From an uncultured Clostridia bacterium (GTDB taxonomy: Bacteria > Bacillota > Clostridia > Peptostreptococcales > Anaerovoracaceae), in contig CAKQXD010000003.1 in assembly GCA_934281605.1 (NCBI GenBank), forward strand, positions 165,029 to 229,028: 64,000 bases of DNA, in the 5' to 3' direction. Positions 35,629 to 47,143 of this stretch are shown piece after piece. The position numbers were made by a program, and so were the translations under genes. Below the pieces are notes generated by a model. It was given only the letters and a program-made list of their open reading frames with translations. It was not told the origin of the DNA and searched no databases. Each line of letters begins with the position of its first letter. The first letter of the stretch is position 1.

Positions 35629-37101
35629 ATGACACATTCTGCAGCTTTAAATTACAAAGCGATCGTACGGATCCTCGGCACGATCCTGTTCATTATAGGC
35701 ATTTCCATGATCATACCATGGCTTTACGCTGAATTTGCAAAAGAACCGGAATCTGCCCGTGCATTTCGGATCTGTGCTCCGATCACTGCCGTTTTCGGAC
35801 TTCTCATCATGGTCACGATCAAAAATCATACGGTAAAATTCCGTTCTCGCGAAGGATATTTAGTCGTTGCACTCTGCTGGCTCATCGCTTCGATCGCCGG
35901 GGCATTCCCTTACTATATTTCAGGACATGCGGGGAATTTTCTCGATGCGATCTTCGAGTCTACAGCCGGCTTTACAACAACCGGATGCACCTCCATCAAT
36001 GCAGAATATACCGAGCAGAGTCTCGTACTGTGGAAAGCGATCTCTCACTGGCTTGGCGGCATGGGGATCTTGGTTTTCGTCATTTCCATCCTGCCTGCAC
36101 TGGGGATAAACGGGCAGTATATCGCACGCGCCGAATCGCCCGGCCCTGTTCTGGAAAAAATGACAGTGCGCATGAGCGATTCTGCCAAGATCCTCTATCT
36201 GACATACTTTACCTTCACAGCACTGGAATTCATACTGCTGATGCTTTCAGGCAAAATGCCGGTATTCGATGCAGCTGTCAATACCATGGGCAGCATCAGC
36301 ACCGGAGGTCTGGTGGTGCATCCGGCAGGGATCATTCACTACGACAGTCTTTATGTGGAAATCGTGATTTCCGTTTTCTGCATCCTGTCATCAGTCAACT
36401 TCGTGTTGTATCACTACCTGATCACAGGAAAACCGGGATATCTGTTTAAAGACATCGAACTGAGGGTATATCTGTGTATCATTGCTATTGCTGTCTGCAT
36501 CTGTACTGCCAGCCTCGTATTTGTAGATGGTCTTGCCCCTGGTTCTGCACTGCGGGAATCCTTCTTCCAGGTAGTCAGCATGGCTACGACTACGGGATAC
36601 GTCCGCGACACCAGCATCCTGTGGCCTGCCACATGCCAGATCATCATGATCGCCCTGCTGTTTATCGGAGGCTGCTCAGCTTCCACAGCCGGATCCATCA
36701 AGGTCGTTCGTATCATCGTTATGATGAAGCTGATCTGGCGCGGCTGCATCAAAAGGATCCACCCAAGATCTGTTGTCGCTGTGAAGCTGGGAGACAGCTC
36801 CATGTCCGTTTCTCTGGTTACAGGGATCACCACATTTATTTTCACCTACCTGGGCGTGTTCTTCATTTCCGCTGTCATCCTCTCCCTGCAGGGACTCGAT
36901 ATGGAGACCACTTTTACCACGACACTGGCTATGCTGTCCAATACGGGGATCGCATTCGGAGAAACATCATCCATCATCAATTTCTCCTTCTTCCATCCGC
37001 TGCTGAAGCTGTATCTCAGCGCACTGATGATCATCGGCAGGCTGGAGCTTTTCACGATCCTGATCCTGTTCACCAGGAACTTCTGGGGCAGAGCCCGCTA
37101 G
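35629..37101 (+). CDS. TrkH-family channel subunit (second copy)
   Basis: The 490-residue protein has the same plan as its neighbour (SHWLGGMGILVFVISILP). Filter loops read GFTTTGCTSI, GSISTGGLVV, ATTTGYVRDTSILWP and SNTGIAFGETSS. The fourth loop lacks the usual N-V/I-G-P-G pattern, so ion preference or conductance may differ from the first copy. The ATG at 35629 has GGGAGGTG eight bases upstream; a TTG one codon earlier is in frame. It ends at a hairpin terminator that overlaps the next gene's ribosome-binding site. Confidence 0.92.
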   Translation: MTHSAALNYKAIVRILGTILFIIGISMIIPWLYAEFAKEPESARAFRICAPITAVFGLLIMVTIKNHTVKFRSREGYLVVALCWLIASIAGAFPYYISGHAGNFLDAIFESTAGFTTTGCTSINAEYTEQSLVLWKAISHWLGGMGILVFVISILPALGINGQYIARAESPGPVLEKMTVRMSDSAKILYLTYFTFTALEFILLMLSGKMPVFDAAVNTMGSISTGGLVVHPAGIIHYDSLYVEIVISVFCILSSVNFVLYHYLITGKPGYLFKDIELRVYLCIIAIAVCICTASLVFVDGLAPGSALRESFFQVVSMATTTGYVRDTSILWPATCQIIMIALLFIGGCSASTAGSIKVVRIIVMMKLIWRGCIKRIHPRSVVAVKLGDSSMSVSLVTGITTFIFTYLGVFFISAVILSLQGLDMETTFTTTLAMLSNTGIAFGETSSIINFSFFHPLLKLYLSALMIIGRLELFTILILFTRNFWGRAR

Positions 37102-37171
37102 GCCGCGATCCTCTGCAGACTCTTTGCAGCAGGAAAGCGACGAATCAAAAGAAACCCCTGCATCAAACTAC

Positions 37172-37213
37172 AAAAGCTGCACACCCTAACTGTATAGGAG
37201 GTGCAGCTTTTTA
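37172..37213 (+). terminator. Hairpin between trkH2 and the CBS gene
   Basis: AAAAGCTGCAC (37172-37182) and GTGCAGCTTTT (37201-37211) form a perfect 11-bp stem ending in five T residues. The loop and 3' arm contain the GGAGGTG ribosome-binding site of the CBS gene, so it may both terminate the trk transcript and limit translation of the downstream gene. Confidence 0.6.
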
Positions 37214-37653
37214 TGAACGTAAAAGACTTAATGAGTACGAATATTTCCTGTATCACGGAGGACTCACCCATCGCTCTCATCGCCCAGCAGATGCGGCGCG
37301 AAAATGTAGGAAGCCTTCCTGTCTGCAGCCAGCAGGGTCAGCTTATCGGTATGATCACCGATCGTGATCTGGTGCTCCGCGCTCTGGCAAAAGCCACGGC
37401 CGATCCATCGGTGCTTTCGAGCCTTACTGCAAAGGACATTATGACCCTTCACCCTGTCACTGTGCCACCGGATATGAGCAGTCATGATGCGGCACTGCTG
37501 TTTTCATCCCATGGAGTCCGCCGCCTGCCGGTCACGGAAAATGAAAAACTGGTCGGTATGCTGTCCCTGGGGGATCTGGCTAGCCGGCCAGTGTGTATCG
37601 ATGAAGCCGGAGATGTACTATCCGCCATCAGTCTCGCGCCCGGGCGGGACTGA
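37213..37653 (+). CDS. CBS-domain pair protein
   Basis: The 146-residue protein is two CBS domains with nothing else (MNVKDLMSTNISCITEDSPIAL, GMITDRDLVLRAL; DIMTLHPVTVPPDMSSHDAALL, GVRRLPVTENEKLVGMLSLGDL). Such proteins bind adenine nucleotides or SAM; function here is unknown. Position after the trk genes suggests, but does not prove, a role in ion homeostasis. GGAGGTG precedes the ATG at 37213; a GTG at 37201 is in frame but lies in the ribosome-binding site. Its last 26 bases overlap the end of the convergent rnr gene. Confidence 0.88.
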   Translation: MNVKDLMSTNISCITEDSPIALIAQQMRRENVGSLPVCSQQGQLIGMITDRDLVLRALAKATADPSVLSSLTAKDIMTLHPVTVPPDMSSHDAALLFSSHGVRRLPVTENEKLVGMLSLGDLASRPVCIDEAGDVLSAISLAPGRD

Positions 37654-39595
37654 ATTTCGCCAGCAGAAAGTCGATCTCGCCGCGATCCGTATTGACGTTG
37701 TCCACAAAAATCCGGGCCGTATCGCCCAGCTTGTAAGTCTTGCCGTTTCTCCGGCCTTTTAATGCATACTTCTCCGCATCGTAGTCGTAATAGTCGTCAT
37801 ACAGGCTGTCGATGCGAACGAGTCCCTCGATGGTGTTTTCCAGTTGTACATACAGTCCGAAACCAGTCACGCCGCTGATGATCCCGTCGAAGACTTCTCC
37901 CACATGGTAGGACATGTACTCCGCTTTCTTCATTTTTTCCACCTCGCGCTCCGCTTCAATGGCCTTGCGTTCTGCTGCGGAAGACAGCTCTGCCGCCTCA
38001 GACGCTGCTTTTGCAAAGTGCCTGGTCAGCTTTCCGTCCACGCCGTGGTGAAGTACCGCCTTGATGATACGGTGGATCATCAGATCGGGATACCGGCGGA
38101 TCGGCGATGTAAAGTGGCAGTAATACTTCAGCGCCAGTCCAAAATGCCCTTCGCAGGATGTACTGTAATAGGCCTTCTGCATGGAGCGCAGTGTCACGGA
38201 GCTGACCACGTTTTCACTCGGTTTGCCCTTGACCTGTTCCAGAATATTGCTGACAGCCCGCGGATGGATGGACGACCGGTTTCCCCGCAGTAAGATCCCG
38301 AAGCTTCGCAGGAAGATCTTCAGAGATTCGATCTTCTCCGTTTCCGGTTTTTCATGGACACGGTATAAAAACGGTACTTCCATCCAGTAGAAGTGCTCTG
38401 CCACGGTTTCATTGGCCAGCAGCATAAATTCCTCGATCATCTTGTTTGCAGATCGTCTCTGGGCGATCTCTACCGATACCGGAATGCCCTTTTCGTTGAG
38501 GCGGATCTCCGACTCGTCCAGATCGAAGTCGATGCTTCCTCTTTCATGGCGCTTTTCTTCCAGTTTCAGCGCCAGTTTATGCATAGAGAGGAGATCCTCC
38601 CGGAACGGTTCGTATTTCTTTCCCAAGCTCCATTTTCCCTCTTCCAGCAGGTCGGAAACATCATCGTAGACGAACCGGGCTGCCGAGCGGATCACGCTTT
38701 CATAAATCTCATGATTCACCAAAGTCCCTTCCGGCGTCAGCTCCATATCCACCGATAAGGTCAACCTGTCCTGATACGGATTTAGACTGCAGATATCATT
38801 GGACAGCGCCTTTGGCAGCATCGGAATCACCTGATTGAGGAGATACACGCTGGTGCCTCGCTTCAGAGCCTCTTTGTCCAGCGGACCGTCTTCCTTCACA
38901 TAGTGAGACACATCGGCGATGTGGACGCCCAGCCGGTAGTTACCGTTGGGCAGGATGTCCAGTGAAACAGCATCGTCGAAGTCTTTGGAATCTGCTCCAT
39001 CTATGGTAAAGATGTGCTTGCCCCGCAAATCTTTTCGCTTCTGGATGTCTTCCTCTCGAACACCCTGGCGCTTCATAGCCTTGGCCTCTGCATTGGCCCT
39101 GCTCGGAAAAGTTTCCCGCATGTCATACGTTCTTGCGATGGCCTTGATATCCCCGCCCGGCTGCCCGGCCCGGCTGATGATCTCGGAGATCCGTCCCTCT
39201 GCGCTGTTATGCTGATCCGGGTAACGGGTGATCTGCACAACGACCTTATCTCCTTTTTTCGCACCGGAGAAATCCTTTTTACGGATAAAGATGTCTTCTT
39301 TCTGTTTCTTGCTCTCCGGGATCACGAAGCCGAATTTCTTGCTCTTGTCGAAGGTTCCCACCACTTCCGTGGTATTACGGCTGAGCACCTTAGTGATGAT
39401 CGCCTCCGGAGAATCCCGCCACAGGTATTCCGGGATCAGATCGATCTCCACCTCGTCTCCGTTCATGGCTCCGTGCATGGAGCTGGCCGCAATAAACACA
39501 TCGTCCTCGATCTCATCGCAGGCCACGAACCCGAATCCTTTACGGTGTTTGCTTAAAATCCCTGTATATGTATGTCTCTTTTTCTTTTTTGCCAT
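37628..39595 (-). CDS. rnr: Ribonuclease R
   Basis: 3'-5' exoribonuclease that degrades structured RNA. The 655-residue protein has an N-terminal cold-shock region (GILSKHRKGFGFVACDE, KKFGFVIPE), the RNB catalytic domain with GADSKDFDDAVSLD near residue 205, HIADVSHYV, FTSPIRRYPDLMIHR, and a C-terminal S1 domain (GEVFDGIISGVTGFGLYVQLEN). It is shorter than the 750-800 residues common in RNase R. The start ATG at 39595 has GAGGTGAGGG upstream. smpB, often adjacent, is not present. Confidence 0.95.
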   Translation of the reverse strand: MAKKKKRHTYTGILSKHRKGFGFVACDEIEDDVFIAASSMHGAMNGDEVEIDLIPEYLWRDSPEAIITKVLSRNTTEVVGTFDKSKKFGFVIPESKKQKEDIFIRKKDFSGAKKGDKVVVQITRYPDQHNSAEGRISEIISRAGQPGGDIKAIARTYDMRETFPSRANAEAKAMKRQGVREEDIQKRKDLRGKHIFTIDGADSKDFDDAVSLDILPNGNYRLGVHIADVSHYVKEDGPLDKEALKRGTSVYLLNQVIPMLPKALSNDICSLNPYQDRLTLSVDMELTPEGTLVNHEIYESVIRSAARFVYDDVSDLLEEGKWSLGKKYEPFREDLLSMHKLALKLEEKRHERGSIDFDLDESEIRLNEKGIPVSVEIAQRRSANKMIEEFMLLANETVAEHFYWMEVPFLYRVHEKPETEKIESLKIFLRSFGILLRGNRSSIHPRAVSNILEQVKGKPSENVVSSVTLRSMQKAYYSTSCEGHFGLALKYYCHFTSPIRRYPDLMIHRIIKAVLHHGVDGKLTRHFAKAASEAAELSSAAERKAIEAEREVEKMKKAEYMSYHVGEVFDGIISGVTGFGLYVQLENTIEGLVRIDSLYDDYYDYDAEKYALKGRRNGKTYKLGDTARIFVDNVNTDRGEIDFLLAKFSPARARD

Positions 39596-39702
39596 TTCCC
39601 TCACCTCATTACTACTATCTATAAAAAACATGTCGTCTTATCTGCTTCTTATCACTCGTTCTATTGTACAGCAGAAAAGGCGGCAATGCCACCTTTTATC
39701 TG

Positions 39703-39963
39703 TTACTTATTTTTCGTTTCCTGCTGTGTTTTGTTGCCGTCTGCAGCGTCCTTCATGTCATCCACAGCTTTTTCTGCACCGTCCTTCATTTCGTCCATTG
39801 CAGATCCGTCATCGGTGCCCTTGGTTTCCTCATCGTGGTTCAGGGTTTCTTCCGTAACGGTATCGTTTTCGGTGTCCTGGTCCGATTTCGTGTCTCCGCA
39901 CCCGGCGAAGGCGAGCAGCGCAACGCAAAGCAGCAGAACTGCAAATACTCTGAGTTTCTTCAT
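39703..39963 (-). CDS. Small acidic lipoprotein of unknown function
   Basis: The 86-residue protein starts with a type II signal peptide (MKKLRVFAVLLLCVALLAFAGC; lipobox AFAGC). The mature part is hydrophilic and low in complexity, rich in Asp, Glu, Lys and Thr, ending in a possible amphipathic helix (MDEMKDGAEKAVDDMKDAAD). I do not recognise a family beyond small Firmicutes lipoproteins. A GAGAGGAGAAG lies upstream. It is alone between rnr and hppA. Confidence 0.75.
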   Translation of the reverse strand: MKKLRVFAVLLLCVALLAFAGCGDTKSDQDTENDTVTEETLNHDEETKGTDDGSAMDEMKDGAEKAVDDMKDAADGNKTQQETKNK

Positions 39964-40030
39964 AGCTCTTCTCCTCTCTTTTTCTCCTAGTATCTGCAGA
40001 GAGAGGGATGCTTATGCCCGCCAATTTTTG

Positions 40031-40115
40031 TTTTTTCGCTGCAAAACGCCCTACGGAGCCTTTGCAGCAAAAAGCGAAAAAAATCCTGCATTGCAAAACC
40101 GCAACGCAGGATTTT
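40031..40115 (-). terminator. Terminator of hppA, with a second hairpin behind it
   Basis: On the minus strand AAAATCCTGCGTTGC pairs with GCAATGCAGGATTTT (40080-40115, one G-U) followed by seven T residues. A second stem, GCTGCAAA/TTTGCAGC, with a T-rich tail follows at 40031-40078. Confidence 0.8.
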
Positions 40116-40148
40116 AAAATTCAATTTTTCACTGATGTAAAGTTTCTC

Positions 40149-42167
40149 TTAGAAAGAGATGAGTCCGCCGATCTGTACGAATAACGGTGCGAATACAACG
40201 GATACGATCGTCATCAGCTTGATCAGGATGTTGATGGACGGACCGGAAGTATCCTTGAACGGGTCACCTACGGTGTCGCCTACAACAGCAGCCTTGTGGG
40301 AGTCAGATCCCTTGCCGCCGAAGTGACCTTCTTCGATGTACTTCTTCGCATTGTCCCATGCGCCGCCTGCGTTAGCCATCATGATAGCCAGCAGAACACC
40401 AGAGGACAGAGCGCCAGCCAGCATACCGCCCAGAGCTTCTACGCCCAGCAGGATACCGATCAGCAGCGGTGCGATGATTGCCATCAGACCAGGAACGACC
40501 ATTTCCTTCAGAGCCGCCTTTGTAGAAATGTCTACACAGTTCGCATAATCAGGCTTGGAAGTACCTTCCATGATGCCCTTGTCGGAGCGGAACTGTCTTC
40601 TAACTTCTTCGATCATCTGGTTAGCGGCACGTCCTACGGAGTTCATAGTGAACGCGGAGAACATGAACGGCAGCATAGCGCCGATGAACAGACCAACGAT
40701 TACGATCGGCTGAAGCAGGCTGATGTCTTCGATCTTAGCAACTTCAGAGAAGGATGCGAACAGAGCCAGAGCTGTCAGTGCAGCGGAACCGATAGCGAAT
40801 CCCTTACCGATAGCAGCCGTTGTGTTACCAACGGAGTCCAGCTTGTCCGTGATCTCTCTTACGTGTTCCGGCAGTTCGGACATTTCAGCGATACCGCCGG
40901 CGTTGTCGGATACCGGACCATAAGCGTCAACGGCAACTGTCATACCGGTTGTGGACAGCATACCTACAGCAGCCAGCGCGATACCGTAGAGACCAGCTGT
41001 TGCGTAAGCTGCGATGATTGCGATAGCGATGCAGATGATAGGCAGTACTGTGGACAGCATACCTACGCCCAGACCGCTGATAATAGTTGTAGCGGAACCA
41101 GTCTGAGACTGTTCTGCGATTTTCTTAACGGATTTGTAATCTCCGGAAGTGTAAACTTCTGTGATCTTACCGATGGCAATGCCGACTACCAGACCAGCGA
41201 TGATCGCGATGGCATAGTTGAAGCTTCCCAGCATAACCTTGGATAAGATTATCGTAGCAATTATTACGATAATACCGGAAACGTATGTACCCAGGTTCAG
41301 AGCGTTAGCAGGGTTGGAACCTTCCTTGCCTCTAACCATGAAGATACCGATTACGGATGCAATGATACCGATGCCGGACAGAACCAGCGGGAACATTGCT
41401 GCAGCTGTTTCGTTAAACAGACCGCCGGAGTTTGCAGCTGCAACAGCTGCCAGAGTAACTGCGGAAATGATGGATCCTACATAGGATTCGAACAGGTCGG
41501 AACCCATGCCGGCAACGTCACCTACATTGTCACCTACGTTATCTGCGATAACAGCAGGGTTTCTCGGGTCGTCTTCCGGGATTCCGGCTTCTACTTTACC
41601 TACCAGGTCAGCGCCTACGTCAGCAGCCTTTGTGTAGATACCGCCGCCAACTCTTCCGAACAGAGCCATGGAAGATGCGCCTAGACCGAAGCCTGTTATA
41701 CATTCTACTACTGTTGCCAGATCCAGAACGCAAATGATCACGCCCAGTCCCAGCAGTCCGAGACCTGTTACCGCAAGACCCATAACCGCTCCAGAACGGA
41801 ACGCGATCTTCAGAGCCTTGTTCATGCCGGACTCTTCTGCAGCATATGCTGTTCTTACGTTACCCAGCGTAGCCACCTTCATGCCGAAGAAGCCAGCCAG
41901 TACGGACAGCAGTGCGCCGCATACGTACAGAACCGCAGTTACCGGGCTGATGAAAATTCCGATCAGCACAGCCAGGACTACGATAACAATTGCCATGACC
42001 TTGTACTCTCTGGTCAGGAATGCCATCGCACCTTCGCGGATAAATCCTGCGATCTCCTTCATCCGGTCGTTGCCTTCATCGGCTTTGCTGATCCATGAAG
42101 CAAGGCCGACAGCAACTGCCAGTCCAATGATTGCCGCAACTACGGCAATAATTGCTAAAACATTCAT
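40149..42167 (-). CDS. hppA: Membrane-bound ion-pumping pyrophosphatase
   Basis: Couples hydrolysis of pyrophosphate to export of protons or sodium. The 672-residue protein has about sixteen hydrophobic segments and the substrate-binding motifs [46 protein letters not shown] and, near the end, [21 protein letters not shown]. The segment [16 protein letters not shown] has Ala where potassium-independent enzymes carry Lys, indicating the potassium-dependent subfamily. Proton versus sodium specificity cannot be decided by eye. A short hairpin lies just upstream of the gene after secG, so an attenuator or read-through from secG is possible. Confidence 0.95.
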   Translation of the reverse strand: MNVLAIIAVVAAIIGLAVAVGLASWISKADEGNDRMKEIAGFIREGAMAFLTREYKVMAIVIVVLAVLIGIFISPVTAVLYVCGALLSVLAGFFGMKVATLGNVRTAYAAEESGMNKALKIAFRSGAVMGLAVTGLGLLGLGVIICVLDLATVVECITGFGLGASSMALFGRVGGGIYTKAADVGADLVGKVEAGIPEDDPRNPAVIADNVGDNVGDVAGMGSDLFESYVGSIISAVTLAAVAAANSGGLFNETAAAMFPLVLSGIGIIASVIGIFMVRGKEGSNPANALNLGTYVSGIIVIIATIILSKVMLGSFNYAIAIIAGLVVGIAIGKITEVYTSGDYKSVKKIAEQSQTGSATTIISGLGVGMLSTVLPIICIAIAIIAAYATAGLYGIALAAVGMLSTTGMTVAVDAYGPVSDNAGGIAEMSELPEHVREITDKLDSVGNTTAAIGKGFAIGSAALTALALFASFSEVAKIEDISLLQPIVIVGLFIGAMLPFMFSAFTMNSVGRAANQMIEEVRRQFRSDKGIMEGTSKPDYANCVDISTKAALKEMVVPGLMAIIAPLLIGILLGVEALGGMLAGALSSGVLLAIMMANAGGAWDNAKKYIEEGHFGGKGSDSHKAAVVGDTVGDPFKDTSGPSINILIKLMTIVSVVFAPLFVQIGGLISF

Positions 42168-42203
42168 TGATAATACCTCCCTCTCGCTTCCAAACTAGAC
42201 TAG

Positions 42204-42223
42204 AAAAGGCGCGTTTCCGCGCC
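42204..42223 (-). terminator. Hairpin between secG and hppA
   Basis: GGCGCG-GAAA-CGCGCC followed by TTTTCT on the minus strand, only 36 bases before the hppA ATG. It may end secG transcripts or act as an attenuator in the hppA leader. Confidence 0.75.
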
Positions 42224-42309
42224 TCTCTAATTCGTTTGCAACCGAAATATTAAAATAAATTAATTAAAGAACTAAATTAACGTTTGTGTGTGCATCGCAG
42301 CCGGATTTC

Positions 42310-42540
42310 TTATTCCAGCGCAACAAGTACCAGTGACAGCACGATAAATAAAATGGCTGTAACTGTTGAGATTTTGCTGAGCAAACCTTCGTATCCCTGG
42401 CTTTTCTTTTTGCCGAAGAGCTGTTCTGCTCCTCCGCCGATGGATCCGGACAGCCCCGCACTGTTGCTGGACTGAAGCAGGATACTGATAGTAAGGATCA
42501 CGCTGACTACTGCAAGCACAATTTTCAGAGCTAAACTCAT
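42310..42540 (-). CDS. secG: Protein-export membrane protein SecG
   Basis: Small subunit of the SecYEG translocon. The 76-residue protein has two membrane helices (LALKIVLAVVSVILTISILLQ and ISTVTAILFIVLSLVLVAL) joined by the conserved SSNSAGLSGSIGGGAEQLFGKKKSQG loop pattern. The ATG at 42540 has GAGGAGGA upstream. It follows eno, an order found in several Firmicutes that also carry rnr nearby. Confidence 0.94.
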   Translation of the reverse strand: MSLALKIVLAVVSVILTISILLQSSNSAGLSGSIGGGAEQLFGKKKSQGYEGLLSKISTVTAILFIVLSLVLVALE

Positions 42541-42570
42541 ATCTATTCCTCCTCGTAATCTAACCATTTG

Positions 42571-42599
42571 AGTTTATCACAGCATTTCTCAAAAATCAA
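42571..42599 (-). promoter_or_regulatory. Predicted secG promoter
   Basis: TTGATT and TAAACT with a 17-base spacer and a TG just before the -10 (extended -10) on the minus strand, about 30 bases upstream of the secG start. Confidence 0.6.
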
Positions 42600-42637
42600 T
42601 CCTTTTACATTCTTACATTTCGATTTTATTTCTTTTT

Positions 42638-44694
<2,057 letters not shown>

Positions 44695-44696
44695 GA

Positions 44697-45881
44697 TTAT
44701 TTGTCCTCCAAACATGCGATTCCCGGCAGTTCCTTACCCTCTAGGAATTCGAGGGAAGCACCGCCACCTGTTGATATATGTGTCATTTTGTCAGCAAGTC
44801 CGAATTGTTCTACAGCCGCAGCGGAATCTCCTCCGCCGATCACTGTCACAGCATCTCCATCTGCCAGAGCCTGTGCGATCGCTTTGGTTCCTGCCGCAAA
44901 ATTCGGCATCTCAAATACGCCCGCCGGACCATTCCATACGATGGTCTTGGCTTCTGCCAGTTTCTTTGCATAAAGTTCTACGGTCTTAGGACCAATGTCC
45001 ATTCCCATCACATCTGCAGGGATCTTGTCCCGGTCGCAGACAGTCTTAGGACTGTCATTGTTGAATTCCTTCGCACAGACCGTATCGACCGGAAGGAGGA
45101 ATTCCACTCCGGCATCCTCTGCCTTTTTCATGATGTCCCGTGCCAGATCCAGGCTTTCTTCATCGAGGATCGATGTTCCGATCTCATATCCCATGGCTTT
45201 GAAGAACGTATAGCTCATGCCGCCGCCGATCATCAGGGCGTCTACCTTCCCGATGAGGTTTTCCATAACAGGGATCTTATCACCGACTTTCGCACCGCCC
45301 ATGATCGCGATGAACGGTCTTGCCGGATCTTCCAGAGCGTCGCTCAGGAATTTTACTTCCTTCTCAATGAGGAATCCGGATACGCTCGGTAAATAAGAGG
45401 CGATTCCTGCTGTGGAGCAGTGAGCCCGGTGTGCCGTACCAAAAGCATCGTTTACGAAGATGTCTCCCAGCGACGCCAGCTCCCCTGTAAACGGTTCCTG
45501 GTTCTTCGTTTCTTCCGCTCTGTAGCGCACGTTTTCCAAAAGCATTACCTGTCCCGAAGCCAGTCCTGCTGCCGCTTCCTTAACGCTGTCATCAACGACT
45601 ACCGGCGATTTGGCAAACACGACGTCCTGCTTCAGAAGCTCGGAAAGTCTGTCAGCCACCGGCTGCAGTGAAAATTCCGGTTTTGGTTCTCCCTTTGGTC
45701 TGCCCATGTGGGACATCAGGATCACTTTGGCGTCATGCTCGATCAGATATTTGATCGTCGGCAGCGCTGCTGTAATTCTTCTGTCGTCCGTTATCTTTCC
45801 ATCCTGCATCGGAACGTTAAAATCACACCGTACCAGGACTTTCTTCCCGGATACATCGATGTCTCTCACGGTTTTTTTCAT
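44697..45881 (-). CDS. pgk: Phosphoglycerate kinase
   Basis: Transfers phosphate from 1,3-bisphosphoglycerate to ADP. The 394-residue protein has [50 protein letters not shown] and the C-terminal [16 protein letters not shown] with [14 protein letters not shown]. Length is normal. A 134-bp gap with an imperfect hairpin (45913-45936) separates it from gapA, perhaps a processing or stability element in the operon mRNA. Confidence 0.98.
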   Translation of the reverse strand: MKKTVRDIDVSGKKVLVRCDFNVPMQDGKITDDRRITAALPTIKYLIEHDAKVILMSHMGRPKGEPKPEFSLQPVADRLSELLKQDVVFAKSPVVVDDSVKEAAAGLASGQVMLLENVRYRAEETKNQEPFTGELASLGDIFVNDAFGTAHRAHCSTAGIASYLPSVSGFLIEKEVKFLSDALEDPARPFIAIMGGAKVGDKIPVMENLIGKVDALMIGGGMSYTFFKAMGYEIGTSILDEESLDLARDIMKKAEDAGVEFLLPVDTVCAKEFNNDSPKTVCDRDKIPADVMGMDIGPKTVELYAKKLAEAKTIVWNGPAGVFEMPNFAAGTKAIAQALADGDAVTVIGGGDSAAAVEQFGLADKMTHISTGGGASLEFLEGKELPGIACLEDK

Positions 45882-46015
45882 TTCTTCTCACCATCCTTTT
45901 AACAACAGTTAGCAGCCGGCACGGATATGCCGACTGCGTATTTTTTCTGTTTTCTGCAAAGCGTTCTCACGGGATACCGCTTCACGCCCTGCGCTGTGCC
46001 ATGCGGCTATGCCTC

Positions 46016-47041
46016 CTATGCGTCGGCGTTGTCCACATGATACATGTGCCTGATCAGCTCGAGGACCTTTGTAGAATAACCGTATTCGTTGTCATAGAAA
46101 GCGATCAGCTTGAAGAACTTGTCGTTCAGCTGGATCCCTTCTCTGGCATCGAAGATCGACGTATGCGGGTCTGCGATGAAGTCGCTGGAAACGACTTCGT
46201 CATCAACATACTCGATAACGCCCTTCATCGGTCCTTCTTCGGAAGCTTCTTTGATCTTTCTGCAGATCTCTTCATAGCTTGCCGACTCTTTTAACTGAAT
46301 ATTGACATCGATCACCGACACATCATTGGTCGGAACTCGATAAGCGATCCCTGTCATTCTGCCTACGAGAGACGGGATAACCAGACCTACAGCCTTGGCT
46401 GCGCCTGTGCTGGTCGGAATGATATTGCCAAAGGCAGATCTTCCCGTTCTCCAGTCCTTGAGGGATCTTGCGTCTACTACCTTCTGCTTGGCAGTTGCGG
46501 CATGGATCGTGGACATCAGTCCCTGTTCAATGCCCCAGTTGTCTTCGATTACCTTGCAGACAGGCGCCAGACAGTTTGTCGTACAAGACGCGTTGGATAC
46601 GATCGTCATATCCTTCTTATATTCGTCGTGGTTGACGCCCATAACGAACGTCGGCGTCGTCTTGTCTTTGGCAGGTGCTGTGATGATAACCTTCTTCGCA
46701 CCCTGATTGATATGTACCATAGCTTTCTCGGTCGTGTTGTACGCACCGGTACCTTCTACGATATATTCGGCACCACATTCAGACCAAGGGATATTGGCTG
46801 CATCGCTTTCACTGTACACCGGAACCCTCTTTCCATCGATGATGATCCCGTCTTCATAAACATCAAGTTCTTTTGGAAAGCGACCGAATACCGTATCGTA
46901 TTTCAGCATGTAAACCATGTATTCCTTGTCAGCATTACGTACATTGATCCCGGCGATCTCGATCTCCGGCATGTCCATCGCTGCACGAATCACTACACGT
47001 GAAATACGGCCAAATCCGCTCACTCCGATTTTAATTGCCAT
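46016..47041 (-). CDS. gapA: Glyceraldehyde-3-phosphate dehydrogenase
   Basis: Glycolytic, NAD-type enzyme of 341 residues. The Rossmann fold starts IKIGVSGFGRISRVVIRAA; the catalytic motif is SNASCTTNCLAP at about residue 157; MTIHAATAKQKVVD-type and WRTGRSAFGNIIPTSTGAAKAVG segments follow, with WYDNEYGYS seen here as FYDNEYGYS. GGAGGATGTTAAA precedes the start. In many Clostridia cggR lies between rpoN and gapA; here it is absent and the upstream region carries a tandem 10-bp repeat instead. Confidence 0.97.
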   Translation of the reverse strand: MAIKIGVSGFGRISRVVIRAAMDMPEIEIAGINVRNADKEYMVYMLKYDTVFGRFPKELDVYEDGIIIDGKRVPVYSESDAANIPWSECGAEYIVEGTGAYNTTEKAMVHINQGAKKVIITAPAKDKTTPTFVMGVNHDEYKKDMTIVSNASCTTNCLAPVCKVIEDNWGIEQGLMSTIHAATAKQKVVDARSLKDWRTGRSAFGNIIPTSTGAAKAVGLVIPSLVGRMTGIAYRVPTNDVSVIDVNIQLKESASYEEICRKIKEASEEGPMKGVIEYVDDEVVSSDFIADPHTSIFDAREGIQLNDKFFKLIAFYDNEYGYSTKVLELIRHMYHVDNADA

Positions 47042-47085
47042 TTTAACATCCTCCTAACAACTAAAACAGTTTCAATAAGTAATAA

Positions 47086-47105
47086 GTTTAAGTAAGTTTA
47101 AGTAA
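47086..47105 (-). repeat. Tandem 10-bp repeat upstream of gapA
   Basis: Two direct copies of GTTTAAGTAA (minus strand TTACTTAAAC) with partial copies on both sides, 45-55 bases upstream of the gapA start. A candidate operator for the glycolytic operon. Confidence 0.6.
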
Positions 47106-47143
47106 GTAAATATATGCTCAACCCCTTTGGGGAAGTGCCAGGT

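Noticed and set aside
37600..39700. smpB and tmRNA next to rnr
   Set aside because: I looked for them because they often neighbour rnr; none of the flanking sequence fits.
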